64,000 bases of DNA from Enterococcus silesiacus (GTDB taxonomy: Bacteria; Bacillota; Bacilli; Lactobacillales; Enterococcaceae): positions 1,302,001 to 1,366,000 of the forward strand of contig CP013614.1 in the NCBI GenBank assembly GCA_001465115.1, read 5' to 3'. Shown here in pieces: positions 35,651 through 45,465 of this stretch. A program made the translations under genes and the position numbers. Position 1 is the stretch's first letter, and each line of letters begins with the position of its first letter. The notes beneath the pieces were generated by a model. The model was not told where the DNA came from and did no database searches. It saw only the letters and a list, made by a program, of their open reading frames with translations.

Positions 35651-37024
35651 TTATAACAAGCCATTACGATCGATCAGTTCTTTAAACCAGATACCACTTT
35701 TCTTTAATGTTCGTTGATCGTTTTCTAAATCCAGGCGATAAAAGCCATAGCGATTGTTATATCCATTTAACCAAGACCAGCAATCAACAAATGTCCATGT
35801 ATGATAGCCAAAACAATTACTCCCAGCTTCAATTCCTTTATGCAGTTGTTGTAAATGTTCAATCATGAATTCGATACGGTAATCATCTTGAATCATGCCA
35901 GTTTGATCCATAAATCGTTCTTCATCCGCTACCCCCATTCCGTTTTCAGAAACGAACCAAGGAATATTGTTGTATTGATCTTTAATCATCATCGCAACAT
36001 CATACAAAGCTTCTGGATAAATTTCCCATCCCCGATAAGGATTGATCTTCTTGTCCGGCCAATCGTAATGCTCATAAAAATCTGCTGGAGAAACCGCTGG
36101 ATGATTGACAGTAGCTGGCGCCTGAACACGACGAGGTTGATAATAATTCATACCAATAAAATCGACCGGATTCATTTGGATCAAATGTAGATCTTGTACT
36201 TCTACTTTAGGTAACAATTGATTATCGGCTAAACATTCGATTAGTTTTTGAGGGAATATTCCTAAAACAGCTGGGTCTAAAAAACTCTTTGTATTTAATA
36301 AATCAGCAAGTTCTGCCGCACGCAAATCTTCTGTGGAATGACTTTTTGGATAACATGGAGAGACATTTAAAATAATTCCAATTTTTCCAGAGTATTTTCC
36401 AGCTTTAAATGCTTTAACGGCCATAGTATGTGCCATTATGGTGTGAAAAGCGACCTGAACGGCCTTTTTCAAATCATGAATAGCCGGATAATGATAACCA
36501 TACAAATAACCACATTCTACGTGAACCATCGGCTCATTAAAAGTAGTCCAATACTCAACCAAGTCGCCAAACAATTCAAAACAGGTCTCAGCATAAAAGG
36601 CAAATGCATCGACTGATTCCCGTGATTCCCAACCACCTTTTTCCATCAACCACCAAGGCATATCAAAGTGAAACAGATTAATGATTGGTTTTACACCATT
36701 TGAATGTAGCTCATGAAAATAATTGCGATAAAAAGTGACAGCTTCCGGATTGATTGTTTTGCCATCCGGTAATAACCGTGTCCACGCAATAGATGTTCTA
36801 AAAGAATTCATATGGATATCGTTCATTCTTTTGGCATCTTCAATGTAGTTTTCATACATATTTGAGGTGTGCTCGGGACCTTGATTTTTTTGGAATTTCT
36901 CTGGATTTATTTCATACCATTTATCCCATGTAGAAGGCGATTTTCCATTCAACGAACCATGCCCTTCTGATTGCGGAGCTGATGTAGCAGCCCCCCATAA
37001 AAAATGCTCTGGAAATTTTTTCAT
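35651..37024 (-). CDS. Glycoside hydrolase family 1 beta-glycosidase
   Basis: 457 residues with a (beta/alpha)8 fold. The acid/base glutamate is in TFNEPMVHVE and the nucleophile in WFVSENGMG. The N-terminal FLWGAATSAPQSEGH is the family signature. GH1 members cleave beta-glucosides or 6-phospho-beta-glycosides. Linkage to a PTS EIIC suggests a phosphorylated substrate, but the linkage is uncertain. Last gene of the operon, 12 nt after GH125. Confidence 0.92.
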   Translation of the reverse strand: MKKFPEHFLWGAATSAPQSEGHGSLNGKSPSTWDKWYEINPEKFQKNQGPEHTSNMYENYIEDAKRMNDIHMNSFRTSIAWTRLLPDGKTINPEAVTFYRNYFHELHSNGVKPIINLFHFDMPWWLMEKGGWESRESVDAFAFYAETCFELFGDLVEYWTTFNEPMVHVECGYLYGYHYPAIHDLKKAVQVAFHTIMAHTMAVKAFKAGKYSGKIGIILNVSPCYPKSHSTEDLRAAELADLLNTKSFLDPAVLGIFPQKLIECLADNQLLPKVEVQDLHLIQMNPVDFIGMNYYQPRRVQAPATVNHPAVSPADFYEHYDWPDKKINPYRGWEIYPEALYDVAMMIKDQYNNIPWFVSENGMGVADEERFMDQTGMIQDDYRIEFMIEHLQQLHKGIEAGSNCFGYHTWTFVDCWSWLNGYNNRYGFYRLDLENDQRTLKKSGIWFKELIDRNGLL

Positions 37025-37036
37025 TTGCTTTTTCTC

Positions 37037-38311
37037 CTATTTGTTAATTTTTAAGTAATCTAAAAGTAATTCGCAAAACATCATATTCGCCCATGAAAAC
37101 CATTCACGAGTATACTGCATCGGATCATTGACATTGATCCCTTCATGCATATGGTTAGTGCCTGCGTCTGTTTGAACCAGTGTATTTAAAAGCTCTGCTT
37201 TTTCTGACTGATCTTTTGTTGTTAGTCCTTGAATACATAAGGCAATCGGCCAAACATAGTTTTTAGGCGTATGCTCACTACCAATTCCTTTTAACTTGGT
37301 TCCTTCATAGTAATAAGGATTGTCGGCAGATAAAATCAGCGCCCGCGTGTTTTGATAGACAGTATCATCAACTGAACAATAACCTAAGTAAGGAGCCGCA
37401 AGTAAACTAGGTACATTCGCATCATCCATTAAAAGATAATTACCTAGACCATCAACTTCATAAGCATAAACTTTTTTGCCAAGATGTTCAACAATTCCCC
37501 ATTTGGAAATGCCCTGATCGATTGTATTTTTCAGCTGTTTTGCTTTTTTAGCCAACACATTATCTTCATAAATCACTTCAGCTATCTCTTCCAGATACCT
37601 TAATATAACGACAGCAAACATATTAGCTGGAATTAAATAATTATATGTACAACTATCGTCACTTGGCCGAAAACCGGACCAGATCATCCCAGTGTAACTA
37701 CACGGCTCACCTAGTCCACCATTAGAAAGCGTGTCTTCAGGCCGTTCGCCAACACGTTCAAAACGATAGGGAGAATTTTCATGATGCTGTTCTGTTTCAA
37801 AAACTTCGACGATCACTTGTGCTGCTTGTTTGAACGCTTCCGTAAACTGTTTTGTCTCACCAGTTTTTTTCCATAATAAATAAGCTAATTCAATTGGATA
37901 GCACAACGAATCGACCTCATATTTTCGTTCCCAGATCCAACCGTTCATCTCTGTGATGTCTTGGTGGTAACAATGTCCGTTCTCAGTTTCATTAAAAGCA
38001 TTTGCATAGGGATCGATCAATATACATTTAATTTGACGGGCGACTAAGCCGCAAATAAGTTGCTTGATTGTCTTATCTTCATTTGCAACGGCTAAATAAG
38101 GTTTTATTTGAGCAGATGAGTCCCGCAACCACATTGCTGGAATATCACCAGTGATTACAAATGTATCTCCATATTCTGTAGATTTAACGGTTGTTTCCAG
38201 TGTATTATCGAAACAATTAGAAAATACTTCACTCCATCTAGGATTACTGGAGCGCTCTGCGACTTGTTTTTTTAAATTGTCAATTACTGATTTTGAATAG
38301 TTTACGGTCAT
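37037..38311 (-). CDS. Glycoside hydrolase family 125 exo-alpha-mannosidase
   Basis: 424 residues. The (alpha/alpha)6 signature TGDIPAMWLRDSSAQIKPYL with the acid residue Asp, HCYHQDITEMNGWIWERKYEVDSLCYP and WANMMFCELLL match metal-independent GH125 exo-alpha-1,6-mannosidases that trim N-glycan-type mannosides. The ATG at 38311 has GGGGAG 6 nt upstream. A longer in-frame reading from 38362 overlaps the regulator gene's end and has no site. It works on the same substrates as the GH38 enzyme in this operon. Confidence 0.93.
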   Translation of the reverse strand: MTVNYSKSVIDNLKKQVAERSSNPRWSEVFSNCFDNTLETTVKSTEYGDTFVITGDIPAMWLRDSSAQIKPYLAVANEDKTIKQLICGLVARQIKCILIDPYANAFNETENGHCYHQDITEMNGWIWERKYEVDSLCYPIELAYLLWKKTGETKQFTEAFKQAAQVIVEVFETEQHHENSPYRFERVGERPEDTLSNGGLGEPCSYTGMIWSGFRPSDDSCTYNYLIPANMFAVVILRYLEEIAEVIYEDNVLAKKAKQLKNTIDQGISKWGIVEHLGKKVYAYEVDGLGNYLLMDDANVPSLLAAPYLGYCSVDDTVYQNTRALILSADNPYYYEGTKLKGIGSEHTPKNYVWPIALCIQGLTTKDQSEKAELLNTLVQTDAGTNHMHEGINVNDPMQYTREWFSWANMMFCELLLDYLKINK

Positions 38312-38325
38312 TAAATACTCCCCTT

Positions 38326-39123
38326 TTATTTTCCTTTTAAAATTACTTCTGATTTTATCCATGATCTTATTGTATCCTCGTGATACATTGCCAAAATTTC
38401 TGTATACAGTATATCGATTACTGTTAGCACAGGAATTTGAGGCGATATTCCCCCCATATCTTTTTTACCCATCGAACTTGTCAGACAGAAGGCCTCAGAA
38501 AACTCTTTATACGGGCTTTTTTCATTTGCAGTAATCACAATCACTTTAGCATTTTTCTCAGAGACAATTCTTACTGCTTCCTGAACGGCTTCATTATCAC
38601 CAGAAATCGAAGACAAAACAACAAGATCTCCTTGTTGAACCCCATGAGCCATCATCACAATTGAATGCTCATCCTTGATTACATTCACAATTTTTCCAAG
38701 TCGTGAAAATTTAAACTGAAAGTCTTCGCCACAAAATGCATTGTACCCCGTTCCCCAATAGTGAATAAGACGGCCCCCATCAATCATCAGAGCTGCTTTT
38801 TTGACTTCATCTTTATCCAATTTTTCAATAATATCATTGAGTAATAAAGAGTAGTTCAAATTCACATAGCCAATACTGGAATCCGCTTGTTTCTTGCTTC
38901 CTTTACTTGAGTATTTATAGAGGTAGATTAGTTCTTTATAATTAGCCAACCCAATTTTTTTACAAAAACGAGTAATCGAAGAATTAGAAACACTTAGCTC
39001 CTTAGCTAGTTCCTGAATCCCTAGCTCTTTATTTCCAGCCAGAAAGTACTGCGCAATAACTCTTTCTACATCAGTAAATTTCTTTTCATTTGCTTGGATA
39101 ATCAACTCTATATAACTTTCCAT
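38326..39123 (-). CDS. MurR/RpiR-family regulator with SIS domain
   Basis: 265 residues. N-terminal helix-turn-helix (about 30-60: IQELAKELSVSNSSITRFCKKIG) and a C-terminal SIS phosphosugar-binding domain (about 105-245: GGRLIHYWGTGYNAFCG, DLVVLSSISGDNEAVQEA). It probably senses a phosphorylated mannoside or glucoside and controls this operon, perhaps through the TGAAAATATTTTCA palindrome at 43286-43299. It sits inside the operon between the PTS gene and GH125. Confidence 0.9.
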   Translation of the reverse strand: MESYIELIIQANEKKFTDVERVIAQYFLAGNKELGIQELAKELSVSNSSITRFCKKIGLANYKELIYLYKYSSKGSKKQADSSIGYVNLNYSLLLNDIIEKLDKDEVKKAALMIDGGRLIHYWGTGYNAFCGEDFQFKFSRLGKIVNVIKDEHSIVMMAHGVQQGDLVVLSSISGDNEAVQEAVRIVSEKNAKVIVITANEKSPYKEFSEAFCLTSSMGKKDMGGISPQIPVLTVIDILYTEILAMYHEDTIRSWIKSEVILKGK

Positions 39124-39206
39124 TTTACGACCCCTTTCTCTATAGTGAAGAAAACAAGAGACAAGGTTATTTTAAACGACGCTTGTCTCTTGTTATTTTT
39201 GACATA

Positions 39207-40529
39207 CTAGTTTTGTGCGTTAAGTAATTGGCTTTCATCAAATTTCATATTCATACGTACGAATGGTGCATAAATGAAAATATCTAAAACAACTAAAACA
39301 GCTGTCAAGATTACTGGACTTAGATGAAAAGCTCCTAAAATCCAAGTACTTATAAATATCGGTTCATTTCCTGAATTTAACACGACCAACGGAACGACCC
39401 AACCGATTTTAGTCACAATATATGCAACAATCGCATTAAAGACCGGTACAAAGACAAACGGGATAAACATCAATGGATTTAATACAATCGGAAAGCCAAA
39501 AATGATTGGTTCATTGATCCCAAATAATCCTGGAATAAATGAAAGTTTCGCAACTTCACGACCACTATAGGTTTTAGGGGTAAAAATCAAGATTGCAAGA
39601 ATTAAGCCAAATGTTGCACCAGATCCTCCGATCATTGCATACACATTTGTCATTGTATTTGGTGCCACTGAAATATCAGCAAAGCTTTTAGTTTCAGCAA
39701 ATTTAGCCACGTTTTCTAAGAAAATCGGCAGCCATAGAGCAGAAACAACCCCCCAAACAATATTAAAGCCATGCAGACCTAAGAACCACAAAATTTGTTC
39801 TAATAAAATAACGACGATAATTGCAGGTAACCCTGTTCCAACAGAAGTCAGCGGTTGCACAAATAATTGACTGACCAGATCCATAAACGAATTAAAATCA
39901 AAAGCTTCGATCACGACTTTCATTATAGAACAAGCCAGCAACACAATTGAAATTGGAATTAATGCAAAGAATGAATCAAATACATTTGGCGGCACATTAC
40001 CTGGCAATTTGATTGCAATTTTATGCTTCGCCAAAATTGAATAGAAGAATACTGCAAGTAAACCCACAATCAAGGCTGTAAACATTCCTTCATAACTAAA
40101 GAAATTATTCGCATAACCTTGAATAGCTTCAGCAGAATTATCAGCAAAATTCACATTATTAGGCACCATAACAAAGTATGCCGCAAAAGCTAACAAGGTT
40201 GCTAACAATGGATTGATATTCGCCTCAGGATGTTTTTTCATCAACTCTTTAGCATAATTATAAGCAGTAGAAAATACGATCAATAACGCTACGATACCCA
40301 AAGTTCCTAAATAGACATTGCCAAAAATTGCTGATGCCGTTTGGCCGATGGCCGTCTCTCCAAAAAATGCATCGATCTGCATTTTGATTAAATTGGAAAA
40401 TGACCCCACAACCGTAAAGGGAATACTGCTAATAAAAGCATTTTTAATTGCTTGTAAAACACTGTTGTTATCAACTTTATTGGCGATCTTTAGTAATGGA
40501 TCTTGAATTTTTTCGATATTTATTTTCAT
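39207..40529 (-). CDS. PTS transporter EIIC subunit, cellobiose/lactose family
   Basis: 440 residues with about ten membrane helices. It has the EIIC core region INPLLATLLAFAAYF, the GLHGFNIVWGVVSALW segment, IPGLFGINEPIIFGFPIVLNP and GNEPIFISTWIL typical of CelB/LacE EIIC. No EIIA or EIIB gene is present in the operon, so it must borrow them from elsewhere in the genome. It lies between GH38 and the RpiR regulator. Confidence 0.93.
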   Translation of the reverse strand: MKINIEKIQDPLLKIANKVDNNSVLQAIKNAFISSIPFTVVGSFSNLIKMQIDAFFGETAIGQTASAIFGNVYLGTLGIVALLIVFSTAYNYAKELMKKHPEANINPLLATLLAFAAYFVMVPNNVNFADNSAEAIQGYANNFFSYEGMFTALIVGLLAVFFYSILAKHKIAIKLPGNVPPNVFDSFFALIPISIVLLACSIMKVVIEAFDFNSFMDLVSQLFVQPLTSVGTGLPAIIVVILLEQILWFLGLHGFNIVWGVVSALWLPIFLENVAKFAETKSFADISVAPNTMTNVYAMIGGSGATFGLILAILIFTPKTYSGREVAKLSFIPGLFGINEPIIFGFPIVLNPLMFIPFVFVPVFNAIVAYIVTKIGWVVPLVVLNSGNEPIFISTWILGAFHLSPVILTAVLVVLDIFIYAPFVRMNMKFDESQLLNAQN

Positions 40530-40549
40530 TTTAACTCACCCTTCCTATG

Positions 40550-43177
40550 TTATCTTTCTATTGAGATTGATTTAATTTGTCCTGGCTTAAACTCACCTAA
40601 TAAAATTTCTTTTACCTTAGCCAAAGATTCAAGTATATTACCATTTAAATCGACAAAACGAACAGTGCTTTCAGTTGGTAAAGTGATTTTTTCATCCAGA
40701 ACCGCCTCAGTTAAAGATGGATTGTATAAACGAAGATTAATCCATTGCTCATCACGGCTTAATTCTAATGCACTAAAGACCAGTTTTGAGTCATTTAAAT
40801 TTATGAATTTTTTTAAATCATGTAAATGGTCTACTTTATTACTTTGAAAATATTGAATAGGGTTAGTAAAACGATTCAAGGTTTGCATTTGATAATACGG
40901 GCATGTCACTGAATAGACTTGATACTCTTTTTGACTGATTACTGGATCAAAAACATCAGCAATTAATAATGACAATTCCATCTCTAGAGTACCTAATACT
41001 TGGCTATCAGGTGTTGGGATATAACGATATTGGTTGCCAGAAGCATCTCCAGGTCTTCTCAACAATTCGGGTCTACCTAAAAATCCTACTCCTCTAAACA
41101 ATGTAATAAACAGGTTGTTGTCGACCACTTGATACTCCTTGATTCCTTTACTCATCACAGTCCAGCTTGTTGCCGAATCATGAATATTTGAATAATGAAT
41201 CATCGGATAGATTTCTGTAGGTTCTTCTTTCCAGCCTAATTTTTTCCAATCGTGAATATGAGGATCTTGATTCTCTCTTTCCACAATTCCGAACAAAGTA
41301 TCTGCGTAGCTGACTTTAGTCTCAACGGGTGTTTTTACAACTAAGCGCATACGATGATCCAGCGCTTGATTATTGATTTTTAATTTCATATCAATTCGCT
41401 TAGAATCATTCTTTAATGACAAGGTAAAGGTATAGTCGATGACAGCATTCGTCTGTTGTGCTTTTCTGGCCTCTAAATCTTTTGGAACTTGCCACTTGCC
41501 TGTTACTATCATTTCAGAAAGTAGCGGTCCATTTTCAACGGAAACATCAGGTGTATCAAATAATAACTGATGGACTTGATCATGATAAGCAGGAGAATAA
41601 TCATATGTGTCACCTTCATCACCTGACTCTTCAATAAATAGACAGTTTTCGTAAGTCTTTCCCTGCTCTTTTGCCGTAATCGAGAAATTTCCCTTTGAAA
41701 AAATAATTTTATAATTTGCATTTTCAATCATAGTCTCTTTAAAATCGACTGTTTCTACATTTTCATTGACTTCAATTTGCTCTTTTACAGTAACGATCAA
41801 ATAAGAAAGTGCTGGGATTTCCTTGACTAAACTTATCTTGTGAATATAGTAGTACTTCGATTCATCATAATCACTTTCTGATCTTCTGACTTCACCAGCA
41901 TATACTTTTTCTGTTGATAAAATTTGTACCTCTAATTCTTTGTCCCTTTCATCAAACAGCTTGATTTTTTCAAGTTTGGTACTGACTTCTACTATCTGGG
42001 TATCTGTTCTAGTATATGGTAGAGTATTAAATAGCACTAAGTCATTCTCTTGAATTCCTTTTATTGATTCCGAAATTTTTCTTACAAGATAATCAATCGT
42101 GGAGTATGATAATTGATCTGCTTCTTTATACCTCGCTAAGATCATCTCATTCGTCTTGTCTGTATTACAACCACCGATGCTATCGTGAGCATGATTTTTC
42201 AACAGTAATTTCCAAATATAATCCAAAAGCTCTCGTTTAAATGGAATCCCTAAATCATCAGCTAGTAGCATTAAAGGTTCTAATTGAAAAATCAAACGAT
42301 TTTCAATCGTATCGTTCAATTTTTTTAGATCGTATCTTGATGAATAAATCGAACGATGAATTTTTGAAACGCTACCACTCATAAATTCACCCTGAACAGT
42401 TGGCAACTCTGTTGTTTTTTCTCTTAATAAAGTAAAAATATGTGGATAATTGCTCTCTTCAATCTGATATTCAGCGCCAAATTGTTCATTGATTTCTTGA
42501 ATAATTTCTTTCAAATTTCGATCAACTGCTCGCTGATCGCCACCCACTGGTAAAGTAACGATATCTGTAGCATTATCCTGAGACACAAGATCTAACATAG
42601 CTTTTTTCTGATAAACTTCACCTTCAACTAGAGCCACTCCAGCATAATAGCCATTACGGATATTGATCGTTAAAACTTTTGACCCATCTTCGGCCGTCCA
42701 ATAAAATTCCCGGCTCTTTGTGACTTCATTTGGCATCCCCCGCCAAAACACAGCGTCTTCGATCCCAAAGCCATTATAAATTTTCGGCATATCTTTACCT
42801 TGACCAAACGAATCAGGTAAATAGCCTAATGATGTATGACCACCTAGACGTTTTGACATATCAATTCCAATTTGTAAGTTTTTAACAACTGATTCTCCCG
42901 CAACCACAAATTCGTCCATCTGTGTATACCAAGGTCCAATAAATAGTTTATTTCCTTCAACAAGTTCTCTGATCTTCGTTTCTTTTTCTGGATATACTTT
43001 CAAATAATCATCTAAAATACTCAATTGTCCATCCAAATAATAATAATCCAGTTCGTTATTTTCTAATGCATAAATCACCTCATCCATATGATAAGAAAAT
43101 TGAATAAATGCTTCATTATCACTAAAGTACCACTCACGATCCCAATGAGTATGGGCGACTACATGTATTCTCTTCAT
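40550..43177 (-). CDS. Glycoside hydrolase family 38 alpha-mannosidase
   Basis: 875 residues. The N-terminal catalytic domain opens VVAHTHWDREWYFS (zinc ligands His and Asp), includes GYLPDSFGQGKDMPKIY with the nucleophile Asp region, and KNHAHDSIGGCNTD. An alpha-mannosidase middle domain and C-terminal beta-rich domains follow. It resembles MngB-type enzymes, which cleave (2-O-alpha-mannosyl) or N-glycan mannosides. It is cytoplasmic, with no signal peptide. First gene of the five-gene operon. Confidence 0.94.
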   Translation of the reverse strand: MKRIHVVAHTHWDREWYFSDNEAFIQFSYHMDEVIYALENNELDYYYLDGQLSILDDYLKVYPEKETKIRELVEGNKLFIGPWYTQMDEFVVAGESVVKNLQIGIDMSKRLGGHTSLGYLPDSFGQGKDMPKIYNGFGIEDAVFWRGMPNEVTKSREFYWTAEDGSKVLTINIRNGYYAGVALVEGEVYQKKAMLDLVSQDNATDIVTLPVGGDQRAVDRNLKEIIQEINEQFGAEYQIEESNYPHIFTLLREKTTELPTVQGEFMSGSVSKIHRSIYSSRYDLKKLNDTIENRLIFQLEPLMLLADDLGIPFKRELLDYIWKLLLKNHAHDSIGGCNTDKTNEMILARYKEADQLSYSTIDYLVRKISESIKGIQENDLVLFNTLPYTRTDTQIVEVSTKLEKIKLFDERDKELEVQILSTEKVYAGEVRRSESDYDESKYYYIHKISLVKEIPALSYLIVTVKEQIEVNENVETVDFKETMIENANYKIIFSKGNFSITAKEQGKTYENCLFIEESGDEGDTYDYSPAYHDQVHQLLFDTPDVSVENGPLLSEMIVTGKWQVPKDLEARKAQQTNAVIDYTFTLSLKNDSKRIDMKLKINNQALDHRMRLVVKTPVETKVSYADTLFGIVERENQDPHIHDWKKLGWKEEPTEIYPMIHYSNIHDSATSWTVMSKGIKEYQVVDNNLFITLFRGVGFLGRPELLRRPGDASGNQYRYIPTPDSQVLGTLEMELSLLIADVFDPVISQKEYQVYSVTCPYYQMQTLNRFTNPIQYFQSNKVDHLHDLKKFINLNDSKLVFSALELSRDEQWINLRLYNPSLTEAVLDEKITLPTESTVRFVDLNGNILESLAKVKEILLGEFKPGQIKSISIER

Positions 43178-43232
43178 TTAATCTTCTCCCTCCCGCTCTT
43201 TTCTTAATCAATATACTCTGGATTTCATAAAA

Positions 43233-43299
43233 AGAAAACGATTTCGGTAATATTTTCAAGTATTTTCTTTCGAAAGCTTATACAATGAAAATATTTTCA
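43233..43299 (-). promoter_or_regulatory. Regulatory region of the glycan operon: cre-like site and palindrome
   Basis: AGAAAACGATTTCGG (43233-43247) reads on the minus strand as a near match to the CcpA cre consensus TGAAARCGYTTTCW. A perfect palindrome TGAAAATATTTTCA lies at 43286-43299, with related GAAAATA half-sites between 43250 and 43270, plausible for the RpiR-type regulator encoded in the operon. The promoter itself is not clear. Confidence 0.5.
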
Positions 43300-43322
43300 T
43301 CAAAAGAGGACAAGCTGAAAAT

Positions 43323-43376
43323 AAAAAAGTGCCTAGTATGATAGAAAATAACTCTCTCACTAGACACTAATTTTAT
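43323..43376. terminator. Bidirectional terminator between integrase 1 and the glycan operon
   Basis: Stem AAAAAGTGcCTAGT / ACTAGaCACTaattttattt with a loop of about 25 nt. On the minus strand it ends in a T-rich run and would end integrase 1 transcripts. Confidence 0.7.
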
Positions 43377-43441
43377 TTATCTATTGTTTATCAATTAAAA
43401 ATATTTTCATCTATTATATTCACTCCAACTATCAATTCTTC

Positions 43442-44563
43442 TTATTCTAATTGATGATTCATCAACTGATCTATTTTGAAAATTGCTTTTTGTCGACTTT
43501 CAAGTACAGAATCTGCATACGTATCTAGAGTCATTTTTGCCGAAGTGTGCCCTAAAAGCTTACTCAAACTGGATATATCTACGCGTTTTTCTATGCATCT
43601 GGTTGCAAATGTATGCCGCAAAGAATGAAAATGGATATTTCTAATTCCTGAGGCTTCTACAACTTTTTTAAACCGATATCTGATTACTCTAGGTTCAGTC
43701 ATTTTATTTTTGCACGATACAACATGACTTGAATGAGACAATGCTTTCTTGGCAAGCAAGTATTTTTTCAAATTTTCGGCTAACGGCACTACCCGTGATG
43801 ATTGATCTGTTTTAGGAAATCCAATCAGTATTTCTGTTTTGTTCTCTTCGCTATGACTGCTCACTCTAGAAATCGTACGATTAACACCAATAGTTCCGTT
43901 CTCAAAATCAATATCTGACCACTTAAGACCACTAATCTCACCAATCCGAAGACCTGAGTACAAGGCTAAAATAATTGCAGAACAGCCTTTTTCTTTGAAA
44001 GCAAAATATTCTAATTGTTTTTGCTCATTCATCGTCAGAGCAACTGGCACTTTATTCCTATATTTTTTTCTAGTCAATTTGATATTTCGACAAGGATTAG
44101 AAGAAATTATGTTTTGATTTTCTGCTTCTTCTAAAATTTTTTTAAGTAAAATAAAAATATTATTGGTTGTTCCATGTGATAGCCCAAGTTTTTCTAACGT
44201 TTCAATATAGCTTCTGATATCTTCATTCGTCAGATCACCTATTCTTTTTTCACCAATATAAGGAAGAATATATTTTTTTATTAGCCACTTGTAGTTAAAG
44301 AATGTGGATTGTTTGATAGTGGATTTTTTATAATGATATAGCCAATAAACACTCCATTCTTCAAGATCACCGTTAAAAATCCTAAGAGCGTTTGGCTCAT
44401 AATATTGCGCTTTTAATATAATTAATTTTGACTTCACCTCTATATATCGTTTTCCATAAGTGTATCCATAAATAATTCTACCTTCACTGTCTCTTTTTTT
44501 TATATATCGGCCTTCCCATCTTCCATCTTTCCGTTTATAAATATTTTCTCCTTTTCTAGTCAT
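43442..44563 (-). CDS. Tyrosine recombinase, paralogue 1
   Basis: 373 residues. N-terminal arm-binding-like motif KGENIYKRKDGRWEGRY, a SAM-like core-binding domain (about 60-160) and the catalytic domain with Arg (YSGLRIGEISGLKWSD), Lys, HSLRHTFATR (His-x-x-Arg), LGHTSAKMTLDTY (His) and Tyr. All catalytic residues are present. It is a close paralogue of the recombinase at 53663-54796 in the same orientation. The ATG at 44563 follows GGAAGGGG. I find no inverted repeat pair flanking this copy. A cre-like AGAAAACGCTTTCC lies upstream at 44756-44769. The remaining roughly 300-base upstream gap is AT-rich. Confidence 0.9.
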   Translation of the reverse strand: MTRKGENIYKRKDGRWEGRYIKKRDSEGRIIYGYTYGKRYIEVKSKLIILKAQYYEPNALRIFNGDLEEWSVYWLYHYKKSTIKQSTFFNYKWLIKKYILPYIGEKRIGDLTNEDIRSYIETLEKLGLSHGTTNNIFILLKKILEEAENQNIISSNPCRNIKLTRKKYRNKVPVALTMNEQKQLEYFAFKEKGCSAIILALYSGLRIGEISGLKWSDIDFENGTIGVNRTISRVSSHSEENKTEILIGFPKTDQSSRVVPLAENLKKYLLAKKALSHSSHVVSCKNKMTEPRVIRYRFKKVVEASGIRNIHFHSLRHTFATRCIEKRVDISSLSKLLGHTSAKMTLDTYADSVLESRQKAIFKIDQLMNHQLE

Positions 44564-44785
44564 CTCTATACCCCTTCCAACAAACAAATCTTACTCCAAA
44601 ATCATTTCAAAACAAATAATTAAAATAAATAGGATGAATTTAATATACCTTATATCATTATAAATATACACTACTATTTAATATTTTTTTGTTTCGTTTG
44701 GTATATAACTGATATTTTTCACTCGATTATATGAAATTATTTTAAAACGACACCAAGAAAACGCTTTCCAATTGATTTAAAGAAC

Positions 44786-44827
44786 AAAAAAACCAAACAA
44801 AAAATAAAGTCTTTTTGTTTGGTTTTG
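44786..44827. terminator. Bidirectional intrinsic terminator
   Basis: Stem AAAACCAAACAAAAA / TTTTTGTTTGGTTTT with an 8-nt loop and T tracts on both strands. It ends the secreted-protein gene at 44874. Confidence 0.85.
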
Positions 44828-44873
44828 TATATAATAATAGTTTTTAAAGAAGTCACTCAATTTACTTAATTAT

Positions 44874-45230
44874 TTATTTTACTTTGCAGCCACAGAATTT
44901 GTAAACATGGAAATATCTTCCTGTTTCAAGACCTTTAGAATCGTATTCTGGTGTTGTAGAAATTAATTTTGCACAGCTGTCATAAAATTTTCTATTGTTA
45001 TAGACTGTGTAAATTTTGGCATATTTAGTTGTAGTTTCTGATTCAGTAGTAACTGTAACCTCTCCTTTTAAAACTAATCTAGGGTTACTTGATTTTGCAC
45101 TAGTTACCTCTGTTTGAGCTTCAAAATATGTGTTTTTTGCAGTCGTTGCTTCGGCTTGTTGCCCTCCGAAGCTTACTAAAATGAATAGCCCCATTGCTAG
45201 TGAAAACATAACTAATAATTTCTTTTTCAT
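44874..45230 (-). CDS. Small secreted protein, Cys-containing, unknown function
   Basis: 118 residues. Signal peptide of about 28 residues (MKKKLLVMFSLAMGLFILVS, then AEA). The mature part is Thr/Ser-rich and ends with SCAKLIS...HVYKFCGCKVK, three cysteines and a basic C-terminus that could allow a disulfide. I do not recognise a family. A strong GAGGAGA lies 7-8 nt before the ATG. It lies downstream of the WxL operon but has its own 230-bp upstream gap, so cotranscription is uncertain. Confidence 0.65.
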   Translation of the reverse strand: MKKKLLVMFSLAMGLFILVSFGGQQAEATTAKNTYFEAQTEVTSAKSSNPRLVLKGEVTVTTESETTTKYAKIYTVYNNRKFYDSCAKLISTTPEYDSKGLETGRYFHVYKFCGCKVK

Positions 45231-45437
45231 TTATAACATCTCCTCGAAATATATTTTTAAGTGACCCTTTAAAAAAACCAAAATTATCAAATAGATTTGA
45301 AAGAAATATCGAATCACTCTTCATTAGCAGTTGATCCGTTCATCCTTTCGTAAATATGTGGCTATTTCTTATGATAAAAATAAACCAACATATGTAATAA
45401 ACTCTGATTTTTTAGATTTCCTATGTTTTTTATATCA

Positions 45438-45465
45438 TCTAAAATAGCTTGTATAAGCTATTTAT
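45438..45465 (-). terminator. Weak hairpin at the end of the WxL operon
   Basis: Perfect 9-bp stem AAATAGCTT / AAGCTATTT with a 4-nt loop overlapping the signal peptidase stop. The minus-strand T run after it is short (TTTT), so termination would be partial. Confidence 0.4.

Noticed and set aside
44756..44769. cre-like AGAAAACGCTTTCC upstream of recombinase 1 as a proven CcpA site
   Set aside because: One 12-of-14 match in AT-rich DNA with no clear promoter beside it. Recorded only as a possibility.
43178..44873. Inverted repeats flanking recombinase 1
   Set aside because: Comparing the left and right flanks by eye gave only 7-8 bp AT-rich matches, well below what the second recombinase shows.
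45121..45324. 67-codon minus-strand frame overlapping the small secreted protein
   Set aside because: It covers the start and signal peptide of the secreted protein in another frame and lacks a ribosome-binding site.
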